NCBI RefSeq assembly: GCF_030272615.1
Contig: NC_081414.1
Coordinates: 337,315,502 to 337,379,501 of the forward strand
Reading direction: 5' to 3'
DNA length: 64,000 bases
DNA from: Cryptomeria japonica
Taxonomy: Eukaryota > Streptophyta > Pinopsida > Cupressales > Cupressaceae
Part shown: positions 1 to 11,582 of the stretch, in pieces
Position numbering within the stretch: the first letter of the stretch is position 1
Layout of the letters: each line of letters begins with the position of its first letter
Notes under the pieces: model-generated
Databases searched by the model: none
Seen by the model: the letters and a program-made list of their open reading frames with translations, nothing else
What the model was told of the DNA's origin: nothing
Made by a program: the position numbers and the translations under genes

Positions 1-275
1 TTTCTTTCCTTCTTGTATCTAAACCTCCTTATTAATGTCCACAAAATCTTGATGTACATGTTCTTCAACTTCGTGGCCAAACATTTCATGTCCACTACCC
101 AGAGATTCTTTCTTTCTCGAATCCTAAGGAGTTGGAATTCGCTTCTCTATGTATTTATCCTCTTCTTGACCATCATCCTGGTTCTTACTCACATTCTACA
201 CCCCCCCACCCTCGAGTCTTTATCTTTCCAAATCTTATCCTTGTTAGATGTGTTCTAAAGCTCGAGATCTTTAGC

Positions 276-1337
276 CTAAAGAGGGCATTTCTTTGCCCAA
301 AGCCCTATTTTTTTACAGTTGAAACACACAAAGGGAAGAGATTCAAACTTTATGGGTTGAACCCATTCCCCTAGTTTGGAATCAATGTTAATGGAGGAGG
401 GGAGTTCAGACAACTGGATCACTCCAACACAAATTCTGGCAAAAACCAATCTCTTACGAGTAGTTGTCATAGCATCAATAGATAAAATATCTCCAAAGGA
501 ACTTGCTACCCCACGAAAAACATCTTTGTTCCAGTATTCCAATGGTAGACGTGTGAGTCTAACCCAAACTGGGACAACTTCAAAGATAGAGTTCGAAAGG
601 TCCAAATTGGGGGACCATTTCATTAGAGCCAAGGAGGACTTGCCAATCACCCAAGTTCCATGCACTAAGACTGTAGAGATATCCTCTTTGCATGAGAAGG
701 AAAGGGAAAAGAAGCCCTTTGACATTGAAGAAATGTTGACCTGGCCCTCCAGTTTCCACTTATTTCTAGCAAAATCCCTAGCAGTCTTGATATTGGGTCT
801 AGGACCCATAAATTTACCCACCAGAGATAGAGCCATAATCAAAATATTATGGTCAATGATTGGATCATGAATAGAGATAGAAAACCTTCCTGCACAAGGA
901 TCCGAAGTATTACTAACTAGAGGCAGAGATGATTTCCCCAAAAGTTTGATCCCAAAAAGAGAAGACCGCTACTTTGATTTCTTCTTTAAATCTCTAGCAA
1001 TCATGTTAACTTCTAGAAGACCCTCGAGATTTTGAGGATCCTTCATGTAAAGATTAATTGACTTGGGATCCAAGATAGGGTAAACCTAGAATCCATCTAG
1101 ATCCTCCACTCTCTCCCCAAGAAGGAGGTCAAATCTGCAGGGCACTAAGGAACCACCACCCGGGTCCCGATGAAAATTTGTATACATGCATCGAATCTGT
1201 GGGTCCCCATCCTTAGTATCAATATCATTTTGTCCTTCATCTAAACTGCCAGTGTTCTAATCTGCACCAGTCTTCGAACCTAATTCCCTGCAACCATCTC
1301 CTGCCCGAGCACACCCTAGTCTCCTACTCCCGCTCAT
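276..1337 (-). pseudogene. LINE retrotransposon ORF1 relic (DUF4283 plus zinc knuckle)
   Basis: One minus-strand frame runs from an ATG at 1337 to a TAG at 276-278 (354 codons) and is broken by three further in-frame TAGs at 1259-1257, 1088-1086 and 971-969, with no frameshift. The part below 941 reads like the DUF4283 domain of plant LINE ORF1 proteins: a VPVWVRLTRLPLEYW block, an FGDILSIDAMT block, and a C-terminal zinc-knuckle remnant beginning CFNCKK. The knuckle keeps C-x2-C and the last Cys, but the His position reads Leu, so it would not bind zinc normally. ORF1 proteins of this kind bind RNA in the LINE ribonucleoprotein. Bases 1-275 probably continue the element toward ORF2 beyond the window. 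The domain call is confident; the start is inferred from frame alone. Confidence 0.75.
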
Positions 1338-3900
1338 TTTTTGAAAAATTACTTCCACATTCTTATTAATAAATTGAAGTAAACTATCAACCTAAATTAA
1401 GAAAATTTTTAATATATTGATGTAGAGTTGAGAAAAGCAAACATTTTGAGTTTCCTTTATGTAGATGCAACTAAAATTCATTGTTCAAAGAAGGATCTAA
1501 GAATTTGTAGTGAAATGTGAAAAATACTCTAGTAGGAGTTGGCTAGAATAACAATCACATTCTTTATTTGTGAAAATCAATCCAATTAATTAGATATTAA
1601 AAAAATACAATGAATTTTCATTCACAATTAGAAATAATAGTCACATGTATGACTATAATTGCAAGAATATCTAATGTAGAATGAGTTAAGTGTATTAAAA
1701 ATTTTAAATTATGCAAAAAGAATTTTTTTGTTATAGAGTATTATTATTGGTACATTTATTCAAATATTAGCATGTCCATTATATTTCGCATTTAGTTGTA
1801 TACCAACTTTGATAGGAATGACTTAATGGCATGTGGCATGCTTGTATTTTAATATTGGTTCATTGCTAGATTCCTATTAACACCCATTTCACTCCTATTT
1901 ATGAAATATGTTATTAAATTTAATTAAACATAAAAATTTTAATTTTTAAAAAATTATACTATGAAATGGGGTAGATAGATGCCTAAAAACCTTTGGGTTC
2001 ATCAATTAATCAACAATCCAAGGCTACACTACTTTCAAACAAGTATTAAATTTCTTCAAGATATCATCTAGGACATATGTGTTGATTAAAATCAATGGAA
2101 ATAATGTAGCCATGTGAATAATAGAAGATATCAAGGAATTATTTTAAAAATTACATAAAGTTGGATGATAGTCATTAGATATTGATTTAGCGTATTATAT
2201 TTTTACCCGAATTAGCGCCTTACACTGCAATACGAAATATGAAATTAAGCTTAAAATAAATAACATTTAAAATTTAAAAAAAAAATCTTAAATCCATAAA
2301 ATTTAATATTTATTGATTTATAAATATCAAATTAGTACTAAATCACAACCCATAAATTAAATAATCTCTCATCAATTATTACACGTGAGGATAATGTATC
2401 TTTTCAACCTCAATAGAGATACCCATATGTGCTTTATAGGCAAACTGGAGGCTAATTTGCATATAGCCTAGAAGTTGACTCCTTATTGGCAGATCCCAAT
2501 TGCATATTGAAGATAAAACAAATAACTTCATATACCAAGTAAAATCAAAACAAAAAAGATAAGATGTACATTATTATAATTTATAAATGTTATTTTATTT
2601 TTAAATTAGGTTATGATATTAAAAAAATCTACAATAAATAATTTGATGAAAGCCCCCTAAAGGGTATGAGCTCATCAATTCCATAAGTATAAAAAAATAT
2701 CATCAACAATATTGGGTATACTAATTTTGTCATTGCATAATCTATTGCTATTAACTTAGACTCATATAATCCACATATATAACAAAATAATATTCCACAT
2801 CAATGCCTTAAGAAACTTAGCTTCTTCACAGTCATCTCTTCCCACCATCCACACATTTGTATTAAACTACAAATATATAGCTCAATTTAAAGGACAAACA
2901 ACCATAAGTTTTCAGTGATTTAAACTTGACTCTCTATTTTTATGCTAAATTGATGAGCATGTATGTCAAGAATGATACATTGAATTCCTTTATTGTAATT
3001 TTGATTATATTTCTTTTCAATCCTCTAGAAAATATTGTTGAGTTAATTCTTAGACAAAATTAATATAAAATTTGATATTAACTATCACGAAGAATTTAGA
3101 TATAATTGTATCACTTGGCCAATTGATTAAGTTCATTTTGTTTGTGGGATGACAAGATACTAAAATCCACTTTTACTAGTTGTAAATTTTTAGTAAAAGG
3201 TTGTTAAGACTTATTTATAGATTCCCTCCAATAATATCCAAGCATTTGTGTCTTGTCTAAATATTTTGATAAAATTTGATGCCTCTCACTTGGCTACTCT
3301 ATATCTCCATGGGTAGCTCATAACATATTCCAACTGCAAAGTATAGAGTTATGATATTATTTGGTTGTCAACACACAATATGAACATGAATAAATATAGA
3401 ATAATAAAAGGAGAATTGATGCTTGCCTCTATTAGAGTATGGGTTTTGTCTTTTAATTCATGTGTCTTTTCAAGTGCTTGCATTACATATCTAGAGGCAA
3501 ATGATTTAGCCTCATGATATTCTTTTCTAAAATGGAAATCTTAGATGCTAGATATAAACACGACATAGTTTTCATTTTGTCAAGGCAAACAAATTGCTAT
3601 TTTTGATCTTTAAAATTGTGAAATATAATTATTATATATATATTTAAGAAAAAACATCCTTAAAAATTAAAAACTCTATATCCATATTTTCTTCTTATTA
3701 AACTTAAAAAATTATATAAAAACTTTAATAAAAAATTAAGGTATTTCAAAATCTCAATCCACAATTCCATTTTCTCTCCCACAAGAAATACATTTTCACT
3801 CCAATATCAAAATGTTATGACAAGCATAACAGACTTAATTAGTTAACATATTCTATAATGTACATCGCTGGTAATTATTTTAGGAGGAGATAATAAAGTG
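1338..3900. other. AT-rich gene-free stretch
   Basis: About 2.5 kb of AT-rich DNA with stop codons in all frames and no recognisable domain, RNA gene or terminal repeat. I see nothing supportable in it. Confidence 0.6.
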
Positions 3901-3949
3901 AAAGGGGTATAGGCATACTTGTATGCACAATTCAAAATTGATTATATTT

Positions 3950-4765
3950 TTCTTCCAAAATGGCTATCTGGCTTCACAGATGCGAATTTAATTCGCTTGA
4001 AGGCTTCTAAAGCCTTGTCAACAAAATCTTTTTGTGCCTACCTATCCTGCAATCACGGCATTCGAGGAGGTCACATTTCTTTGAGGCATTCTGTAAAATA
4101 GTTCTGGTGTTTGAGGCGGCTATTTTGTCGGGTTGTAGCTATTCTAGCTCCAAAACAGACTTGTCGTACAGCGTGTTAGTGACAAGTTAGTCAATCGTAA
4201 CTGTTAATTGCAAAATTCATGATGTAAAACGCACGACTAACACACATGTTAGTCAATCCATACTGTCTTTTTGAACAGAACACTTTTTGCATACACGTTT
4301 ACCGCTCACCAGAGAAGTAGCAACTACACCATCTGAGAAAGTTCCTCTATCCTTTAAGCTTTGATGGATGCCCATTTGCTGCTCCAGAGTTCTCATTTGG
4401 CACAGGCTGGGAGGATGCTTGTAAAGGTTGCAGAGACCGGCTTCACAACTGCTCATTGCGTTTTGCCTGAAATACACGTTTCTGAAGCATTTTCAACAAA
4501 TCCATTTTGTGCATGTCCTGCAATCATGGCATTCCATGAAACCATATTTCTTTGACGCATTCAGTCGAACAGCTCACAAGCCTTGCCTATGATTCTGCAT
4601 TTTGAAAGCATGTCCACCAGAACATTTCCAACTAGCTACATCTTATAAAAATTGCCTATCCTTTGTGCTTTTAGCGATATCTAAACTTTTTTCCAACTCT
4701 CCCATTTTGACACTGGCTAGGAATAGGTAAGTATACTGGCAAATGTAAACTGATCTGGTTGGTGC
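3950..4765 (-). pseudogene. Decayed pentatricopeptide-repeat (PPR) gene fragment
   Basis: Read on the minus strand, two successive blocks carry the hallmark plant PPR phrase: VSWNAMIAGHAQNG near 4530-4490, and a weaker copy (RNVTSSNAVIAG) near 4060. Between and before them are typical P/L/S-type phrases: FTSILPACAKM at about 4420, DQFTFASIL at about 4720, LVDMLSKCRIIGKACELF at about 4600. The frame is broken by several stops (for example TGA in the first repeat) and by indels, so this is a relic of two or three repeats. Intact PPR proteins bind organellar RNA in mitochondria or chloroplasts. Its right end lies about 320 bp upstream of the P450 start and points away from it. I found no mobile-element boundary around it. 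Confidence 0.75.
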
Positions 4766-5089
4766 GTACGGTGAAACAGTACGACTACTTAACATCCACT
4801 AGACTTCTGCAGAAGCGCGGGAACAGTGTTTGAAATTTAATTTGGTTTTGTTCATGGGCGGGAATCGCTGACCGCTAAGTGTTACGGTGACTGTTTGCTG
4901 GAACGGAAATCGGTAGGAAAACGGAGCGAGGTAAGGGGGCCACACCACCTACTTTAGCGTCAGCACTTAAAGTGTGCATTGCCACGTTTTTAACATAATT
5001 TTCTCGATAATAAATTTCTGCGGTAGCTACAGCTGAGTGCTCAAATACTTATAGAGGCAATCTGACCTTCGTACTGTCTGTTGGGTGAA
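4766..5089 (+). promoter_or_regulatory. Presumed promoter and 5' leader of the P450 gene
   Basis: This is the interval between the PPR relic and the P450 ATG. It is less AT-rich than its surroundings. A TATA-like string (ACTTATAGA) lies at 5047-5055, only about 35 bp from the ATG, which would leave a very short 5' leader, so the true core promoter may lie further upstream. No other element is assigned. Confidence 0.3.
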
Positions 5090-6670
5090 ATGGCTACGGA
5101 ACAGTTTTTCCTTGTGGTTCTCGTGGTTTTAGTTGGGTGTTTTTCGCTGTGTTTTCTAAGAGGAAAGTATGTCAACAAGCCCTACAATGGCCCTGTTATC
5201 TATCCCATAGTCGGCTGCGCCTACGATTTCTTTAAAAATCGTCACAGATTTCTGCAATGGTTCACAGAAATAATGGAGAAGATGCCAACAAATACTTTCA
5301 AGCTCGAACGGCCCGGTGGAGTTAGAGATATCATGATTGCGAATCCTGCAAACGTCGAGCATATGCTGAAGACCAACTTCGAAAATTATCCAAAGGGAGA
5401 ACGCTATACAACTCTTCTCCACGATTTCTTAGGCCGAGGGATTTTCAATGTGGACGGCGAGCTGTGGAAGATGCAGAGAAAGACTGCAAGCTATGAGTTT
5501 AATACCATATCTCTGAGAAGCTTCGTGGTGGAGACGGTGCAGTGGGAGATTCAGAATCGCCTCTTGCCAGTCCTCACAAGCGCATCCAAAACGGGTAAGT
5601 CTTTAGATTTGCAAGACATTTTGCAGAGATTTGCATTTGATAATATTTGTAGCGTAGCGTTTGGGATGGATCCCGCCTGTCTTCTCCCTTCCATGCCCAT
5701 TTCACCTTTTGCAAAGGCTTTTGACGATGCTACTGAAATTAGTGCCGGTAGATTCTATTCTGCTGTTCCTTTTTGGTGGAGAGTAAAGCGCATGCTTAAC
5801 ATCGGTTCTGAAAAGCGCTTGCGCGAAGCTATTAAACTAGTGGACAAATTTGCTATGGATGTGGTGAGTAGTAGAAGGAAGGAGACTTCGGTGAGTGCGG
5901 GAGGCCCTGAAAGAGAGGATCTGCTTTCTAGGCTCATGGCGGCTCTTTCAAGCAAGACAGATGAATTCGAGATAGATAATGAGTCAGAAAGTGAGAAGCA
6001 ATCCTGTGGTACGATGGATGTGTTTTTGAAGGAGATGGTAGTGAGCTTTCTGTTGGCAGGGAGGGATACCACGTCCGCTACTCTCACATGGTTTTTCTGG
6101 GTGCTCTCTTCCCACCTGAGAGTAGAGGAAGCCATTCACACTGAAGTTTTACAGATCTTGGCCAAGAGATCACAAACCCCACCAGCTGATGAAGAAGGGA
6201 TTAGTTTCAGCTTTGAAGAATTGAAGGATATGCAATATCTGCATGCTGCTCTGTGCGAGTCAATGCGGCTCTACCCTCCTGTGCCTGTAGATCCTAAACT
6301 TGCCTCCAAAGATGATGTTTTGCCAGACGGGACTTCTGTGGCGAAGGGAACGCATTTGAATTACTGTAATTATTCGATGGGCAGGATGGAAAACATTTGG
6401 GGTAGTGACTGTTTGCAGTTTAAGCCTGAGAGATGGTTGAAAGAAGGGGAATTTGTGGGAGACAATCCATATAAGTTTCCAGTATTCCATGCAGGACCTC
6501 GAGTATGTCTGGGTAAAGCGATGGCATTCATTCAGATGAAATCTATCGTGGCTTCTGTTATTCATGGTTTCAGTTTCAAGGTTGAAGATGGGATTAAGTG
6601 TCCAGATTATGTTGTGTCATTGACCATGCGCATGAAAGGAGGGCTACCTGTTACAGTAAGATGTCGATGA
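5090..6670 (+). CDS. Cytochrome P450, CYP94-type monooxygenase, single exon
   Basis: An uninterrupted 526-aa P450. The first ATG at 5090 is chosen; the in-frame TTG at 5081 only adds three residues. An N-terminal hydrophobic anchor (about residues 5-22) implies the ER membrane. Further in are the I-helix AGRDTT (323-328), the ExxR motif ESMR (390-393), PERW (446-449) and the heme loop FHAGPRVCLG with ligand Cys473. All catalytic landmarks are intact and the length is normal. The blocks RKTASYEFNT, LDLQDILQRFAFDNIC and GRMENIWGSDC are those of the CYP94 family, which is usually intronless. Known CYP94 enzymes are omega-hydroxylases of fatty acids or of jasmonoyl-isoleucine; which substrate applies here cannot be read from sequence. 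CYP86 or CYP704 membership is less likely. A broken copy of its 3' end lies about 470 bp downstream. Confidence 0.93.
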   Translation: MATEQFFLVVLVVLVGCFSLCFLRGKYVNKPYNGPVIYPIVGCAYDFFKNRHRFLQWFTEIMEKMPTNTFKLERPGGVRDIMIANPANVEHMLKTNFENYPKGERYTTLLHDFLGRGIFNVDGELWKMQRKTASYEFNTISLRSFVVETVQWEIQNRLLPVLTSASKTGKSLDLQDILQRFAFDNICSVAFGMDPACLLPSMPISPFAKAFDDATEISAGRFYSAVPFWWRVKRMLNIGSEKRLREAIKLVDKFAMDVVSSRRKETSVSAGGPEREDLLSRLMAALSSKTDEFEIDNESESEKQSCGTMDVFLKEMVVSFLLAGRDTTSATLTWFFWVLSSHLRVEEAIHTEVLQILAKRSQTPPADEEGISFSFEELKDMQYLHAALCESMRLYPPVPVDPKLASKDDVLPDGTSVAKGTHLNYCNYSMGRMENIWGSDCLQFKPERWLKEGEFVGDNPYKFPVFHAGPRVCLGKAMAFIQMKSIVASVIHGFSFKVEDGIKCPDYVVSLTMRMKGGLPVTVRCR

Positions 6671-7139
6671 GGATCTGCATCTGTTGCATCTGCTTGATAG
6701 GAATATTAGGTAATTTTCTGAAATCTCCTTATTTTTAGTTAGTCAAAGTTGAGAGATGTATTTACTATTTAGCAGACAAATTATGTTATTCTATTCTCTC
6801 TTGTGATGGAAAATTTTATGCTGAAGTGCCAATTTGAGGAACAAGTATATTGAATTGTGAGGGTTGCAAATATTTTTAGAAGAATATAATAATATTCAAA
6901 TGATTATTGATTTATTGTAATGCTATACATAATTAAAAGGAAAAGCTGAGAGGACAAGCTACCTATTAATGAGGTAAATAAATAAAGAAATGGGTTATTT
7001 GATTGCTTCTCAAGTAAATCAATAAAGCATTGGGCCATTTTCTTCACCAAGTACATAATTCTGACAAGTTTTAGTGGACTCTTTCCTATCGAAATAAATA
7101 TTTCAACAGTTCTTTTCAAGTTATTTAATAATAGGTAGA
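6671..7139. other. P450 3' flank
   Basis: AT-rich DNA following the P450 stop codon. It presumably holds the 3' untranslated region; no defined polyadenylation site is claimed. Confidence 0.4.
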
Positions 7140-7266
7140 AATGAAATTTATTGTGGCTTATATTATTTATGGTTTCAGTTGGAATCCTGTGTCTGCCGAC
7201 TATGTGGTGTTATTGACCATGTGCATGTAATAATGGCTACCATTTAAGAGTATTATCTTGATGACC
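7140..7266 (+). pseudogene. Broken copy of the P450 3' end
   Basis: This 127-bp stretch aligns by eye with the last 130 bp of the P450 gene (from about 6538), in the same orientation. Shared blocks include the region coding GFS, the TGTGGTGTTATTGACCATG segment and the last coding bases. It carries indels and early stops, so it cannot encode protein. It looks like the remains of a tandem duplicate or of an unequal exchange. Confidence 0.75.
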
Positions 7267-7539
7267 TAAGGATTATATAATTAGTGGTACAAATTATTTA
7301 GATTTTGAAGCAGATCTTTGTCCTTCAATAAAATAATTAAAATTGTATAATATTAGAATATTTAATATAATATATTATTTGTTGGGTAGTGGATGGATGA
7401 ATTATGACATATCAAATTAGGGATGAGTTGAATGATAGTTTGAGATGAGTTAGCCTTACAAATCATCTTTACCGCACACATGTAGTGGTGTGTATTTACC
7501 TTGGTAGCACTCTAATTAAATTATTTGTTGTATAGTTAT

Positions 7540-8623
7540 TGTAGACACTTAAAAATAATTATTTTAATGTCTCACATAATTAATTAATTAATTATGTTAA
7601 TTCAAATTCTCCTCAATATTAATTAAATATAATTAATATTGTCACTATAGCATGTGATTGATTTAAATAAATCCCTTTTTTTATTCTTCTAAAAAATCAA
7701 ATCCTCACAAATCTTCCTCTTAGTTAATTAATTTCAATTAATTAGTTAACCTACATGATTCCTACAAATCATCTTTTTAATTCATCATTAACCTAATAAA
7801 TTTTTCTAGAAACTCCCTAAACTCACTTAACATTATTTTTCTAATTTTTTATTCCCTCCACTCATTCTCTCTCCTAGTCTAATCCTAATCCCATGTAACA
7901 TTTCCTCCAATCCCCCTCCTAACGAATCGTTAATGGCTAATCGTCATGATTAGCGACAAAGTCAACCCCTTGCTTTTAAATAATCTTTTCTTAGGTGAAT
8001 GAAAGATTTTCGAAATCTCACATTCCTCCAGGTATCCCCTCTCTCAAGGAATTTTTAATTCCTTTTTTATTCCTCCAGTCCCCATAATATCCTTTTTGGG
8101 AGAATTTTTTAATTCCTCCAATGCACCTTGTGGAGTGTGGAGATACGAAATGTCTTTTAAGGCATATTTCTTGGTCTCCACACCCTCTCTTGGAGCTTGT
8201 GTGAGCTCACAAGTAAATCTTAGCCCTTCATCTCGAATCCATCCTAGCCATCTATTTTTCTCTCATCTTCCTATAAATAAAAGGGCTCCATCCCTTCATT
8301 TGAACATCTCGAAATCTAGTAAGGTTATGCTACCCTTTTGAGCCCACGAAATCATCTTGGCAGCTTCATCATTTTCATCCTTATCATCCTCCTGAAATCC
8401 ATTTCATGTTGTGCACATCATTGGAGAGCCATCCACATCCAACAATCAAAAGAGCACATCAAATGGAGCATTATCAAGGGGCACCTTCACTTCATGAAGC
8501 TCAATCTAAAGGAGAAGGTAAAATAGCAAGGTAAAATGGTCTTTTCATGCTATTTTAGCATTTTGCAGGTTTATTTTATTATGTTTTGATCATTTAACCT
8601 TCTAATTTGTTTTCCCCTTTTCA
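7540..8623 (+). repeat. 5' LTR of an old Gypsy-like element (element G2)
   Basis: The segment starts TGTAGACAC and ends TTTTCA. It is followed directly by TTTTGGCACGCCCTGTGGGA, the sort of conserved segment seen just after the 5' LTR of plant Gypsy elements (primer-binding region). Two other LTRs in this window start with the same TGTAGACACCTAAA-type string (24179 and, mutated, 31598) and are likewise rich in TTAATTAATT. The matching 3' LTR is not in the window, so the ends are defined only from one side. Confidence 0.6.
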
Positions 8624-8900
8624 TTTTGGCACGCCCTGTGGGACCCACGTCCTTAGGAATTAAGATTTTTTTTAAAGTTTTGTGAGTTGTGAGATGCAGG
8701 TTCCAGAATAGCACGACTGCAAAGAAAAAAATTATATTTTTCGCAGGTTCCAGAATAACAGCTCTGCATTTCTGCGCAATAGCTCCTCCTTATTCTTTTA
8801 CTTTTTTGTTTCTATTTATTTTATGTTTCTGTTTCTATTTTTGTTGTCTGTTTCTGTTTATTTTTTGTTTCTATTATCTGTTCTGTTTATTTATAATCTG

Positions 8901-10120
8901 TGTGAAAGTAGGAGAGTATGCTCTTGTCTATATAGACAATCAAAAATCCAAACCTTTGGCACTTTTCTATTCTGTTTAGCGCGACTGTATGCTCTGATCG
9001 TAAGAAAGTGTGAAAATATGAGAGTATGCTCTTGTCTATCTAGACAATCAGAAATCCAGATTTTTGGCACTTTTCTATCTATTTAGTGCGACTGTCTGCT
9101 TTGTTAATATGTTTGAAATTTGTTAGGTGCTAACAGTAGTCTGCATTTTCTTTTTATTTCGTGTTATCTGTTATATTTAATCATAATCTGTCTTACCATA
9201 GGAAAGTGTGAAAGTAAGAGAGTATGCTCTTGTCTATCTAGAAAATCAGAAATCTAGACCTTTAGCATTTTTTTTATTCTGTTTAAGTGAGGTTGTCTGC
9301 TCTGTTAAATCTAGGGTTTCTGTTTGCTCTACTAAATTTAGGGTAAAAAAAGAGAGTAAAAAATTTTCTGTTTTTTCGCCATATCTTCTTTATCTTGACT
9401 CCATTTTTCTCCAAACTTCACCAGATTCTCCGCATTGCCATTTTTCACATTTTCTTCTTTGGGGGCCTTATCCCAAAAATCCACTTTTTGAAGCCTAAAT
9501 CCCATATTTCTCTATTTTTAGGGTTTGCCATAACTTCTTCCCCTTTTATCCAATCACCTCCAAATTTTTCCCATATTATCCATCTCCAACTTTTGCTTTT
9601 TTATCCCTCTTTGATAAATTTTCCCATTCTTTCATCTCTCCTCCAAAATCCCCATTTTTTGCTTGCTTGTCTCTTGGAAAGTGGCAAAAAACCTAGTCAA
9701 ACCCCATTTACCCATCAAAGTTTCCTTCAAATCCACATTTGTCATTAGTAAAAAAGTTTTTATTTATGTTTTTCTACTTATTCCCAAAAAATCAAAAAAA
9801 TTAATATTTTGTCATTTTGTTGTCTTTTGCAGGACGCTTGTTGAAGACTCCATTTTTCAAACTACTAATCAAATTGTTTTGCATGACGCTTGTTGAAAAC
9901 TCCATTTTTTTTTCAAAACTACTAATCAAGTTGTTTTGCAGGTTGCCTAGCCGATTCAACCAAATCTTGTGCATTTATTTAAACTAGGCACCTAGATATT
10001 AATTAAAATGGAATGAACCATTGTCTTATGTGTCTTTAAGAAAAGCGTAAAGGTAGGAAAGTATGCTCTCATCTTACTAGATGATCAGAAATTCAAACCC
10101 TCCAACCTTTTCTTATTTGA
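8901..10120 (+). repeat. Four dispersed copies of a roughly 100-bp leader repeat
   Basis: Copies begin near 8901, 9009, 9205 and 10039. Each has the order GTGAAAGTA, GAGTATGCTCTTGTCTAT, TAGACAATCAGAAATCCA and, in the first three, a GGCACTTTTCTAT-like end. The fourth is the most diverged. Spacing is irregular, so these are not a simple tandem array. Confidence 0.75.
9833..9942 (+). repeat. 52-bp tandem duplication in the G2 leader
   Basis: Two adjacent copies begin GACGCTTGTTGAA at 9833 and 9885 and run through ACTACTAATCAA to TTGTTTTGCA. The second copy differs mainly by extra T residues. Confidence 0.8.
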
Positions 10121-10341
10121 TTGTGTGTTTACCTCTAGCGGGCCTGCACTACCGACTTGCTCTTTGAGAAGGTAAGAGGGGAACGACCCAAGTGAATACA
10201 CCCGGACCTAGGGTTCCCAACTCACTATAATAAATAGGTCATTGACTGCGAAAGGGTTAATGGTTGGGGCTATATGAGAGTTCACTCTCACATTGGGTGC
10301 TTAGTAGGATCCTAGAGATCTCAATCATGCTTGCGTGACTA

Positions 10342-10346
10342 CTAAG
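10342..10346 (+). repeat. Target site duplication CTAAG (left)
   Basis: CTAAG immediately before the TGTAGCGTCC start of the 5' LTR. An identical CTAAG follows the 3' LTR at 18127-18131. Confidence 0.95.
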
Positions 10347-11559
10347 TGTAGCGTCCTAAAATTGCGACACTTGCAATTTCGACTGCATTTCGGTCTTCAC
10401 GATGGCGATGCAACACGCAACCTGAATGGAGACCCCAAAACTTGCTCACGACACTGAAAACTGCATTTTTCAAGCACCCTGGCCTGAACCTCCTTGCACC
10501 CTAATGTCCCGGGAGGTGGGACCAGAGCGCCCAGCGCCCTGGTCCCTCAGGACCAGGGCGCCCAGTGCCCTGGTCCCTGGGTCCTATTTTGGGCCCGGTT
10601 TCCTAAGTGATATCGGGTCTTTTTGATTGCAATTTGGAAATATACTTCCCTGGTCGGCCTAAGGTCGAGAAAATCAGTCTATCACCCCTAAATGACAAGT
10701 ATATAAACTACATTTTCCTCTTTCATTCGACATGATGGAAAAGGCGGGGAAACTATACTCAAGCATTCAAGCATTCAAGCAATTGATCATTCCAAGTCTC
10801 CATTCAAGGCTAAGTGTTGCATTCAAGACAAGGATTCAACCATTGAAGAGGAGATCACATACTACATGCTACAACATACAACATACAACATCTAAACCTT
10901 CGCACATAAGGATACAAACATCCTTAGAACAAGGTATTAGTACTTGTTTTACAGTCATTTACATTTACAGCTCTTGCTCATTTCTTGGTTAATTCCAAAA
11001 CTGGGGTTTGACCTAAAGGCAAACCCCTAATCCCTAACCCCCCAATCGTCTTCGCTTTTCTGTGTGTAGGTTGCAGGTACGCGGCTGAAATCGAAGATCT
11101 GGAATCCTTGTGCAGAGACGAACAGATCCCCCTTCGTTTCGCGGATTTTTCGGAGGACCGTGGCGCCGGGCGCCATTGTCCCGACAACTTTTGCTCAAAT
11201 TTGCAGGACAGCGCCGTATCGACATTTTACTGCTAATTCCAGGTCTGCAGCTTCATCTTATAACCCGAACTCAGTTTATAAGCGAATCTTTATGACTTTC
11301 TATGCATCCTTAGCTTAATTTCCTTAATCAACATTCTTTACAAAAGAGGGTAGCCTTGCTTTCCTAACCCTTGAAATTCATTTAGCATCCAATCTTACAT
11401 CGTGTGGGATTGAATCTTATGAGTTTCAACCCCTCTTTTGAATGTAAAGTCTTCCCCCTAAGTGAAAACCCATCGAATCCTAGCGAACCTCCCTTCTCTC
11501 TCCTCGGAGTTAGAAGAGGGGAGACCAACTAGGGTTCGACCGCGATTTTCCGCTTTACA
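10347..11559 (+). repeat. 5' LTR of element G1
   Basis: 1213 bp from TGTAGCGTCC to GCTTTACA, the same length as the 3' LTR and about 99% identical. It contains GC-rich hairpins (10518-10546, 10550-10576, 11155-11181) that stand out from the AT-rich surroundings. Confidence 0.95.
10518..10576 (+). repeat. Two adjacent GC-rich hairpins in the 5' LTR
   Basis: Hairpin one has GGGACCAG (10518-10525) pairing with CTGGTCCC (10539-10546). Hairpin two has GGACCAGGGC (10550-10559) pairing perfectly with GCCCTGGTCC (10567-10576) around a 7-nt loop. In the 3' LTR the second stem has two mismatches. Confidence 0.85.
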
Positions 11560-11562
11560 TTT

Positions 11563-11582
11563 TGGTGAACCCGACGTGAACA
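11563..11582 (+). other. Probable primer-binding site of element G1
   Basis: TGGTGAACCCGACGTGAAC starts four bases after the 5' LTR. It opens with TGG, the complement of a tRNA CCA end. The tRNA species is not assigned. It is not the initiator-Met site used by the Copia elements here. Confidence 0.6.

Larger units (their letters stand above)
8624..10341 (+). mobile_element. Leader of Gypsy-like element G2, left part
   Basis: Non-coding, T-rich leader downstream of the 7540-8623 LTR. It contains four copies of a roughly 100-bp repeat and one 52-bp tandem duplication. Its sequence stops at the CTAAG target duplication of the inserted element and resumes at 18127, so it continues across the insertion. 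The short reading frames here look accidental. Confidence 0.6.

Noticed and set aside
5081-5089. Upstream TTG start for the P450
   Set aside because: The first ATG at 5090 gives a normal membrane anchor; a non-ATG start is not needed.
10426-11295. Short frames repeated at 16993-17792
   Set aside because: They occur twice only because they lie in the two LTRs of one element; composition and start sites do not suggest genes.
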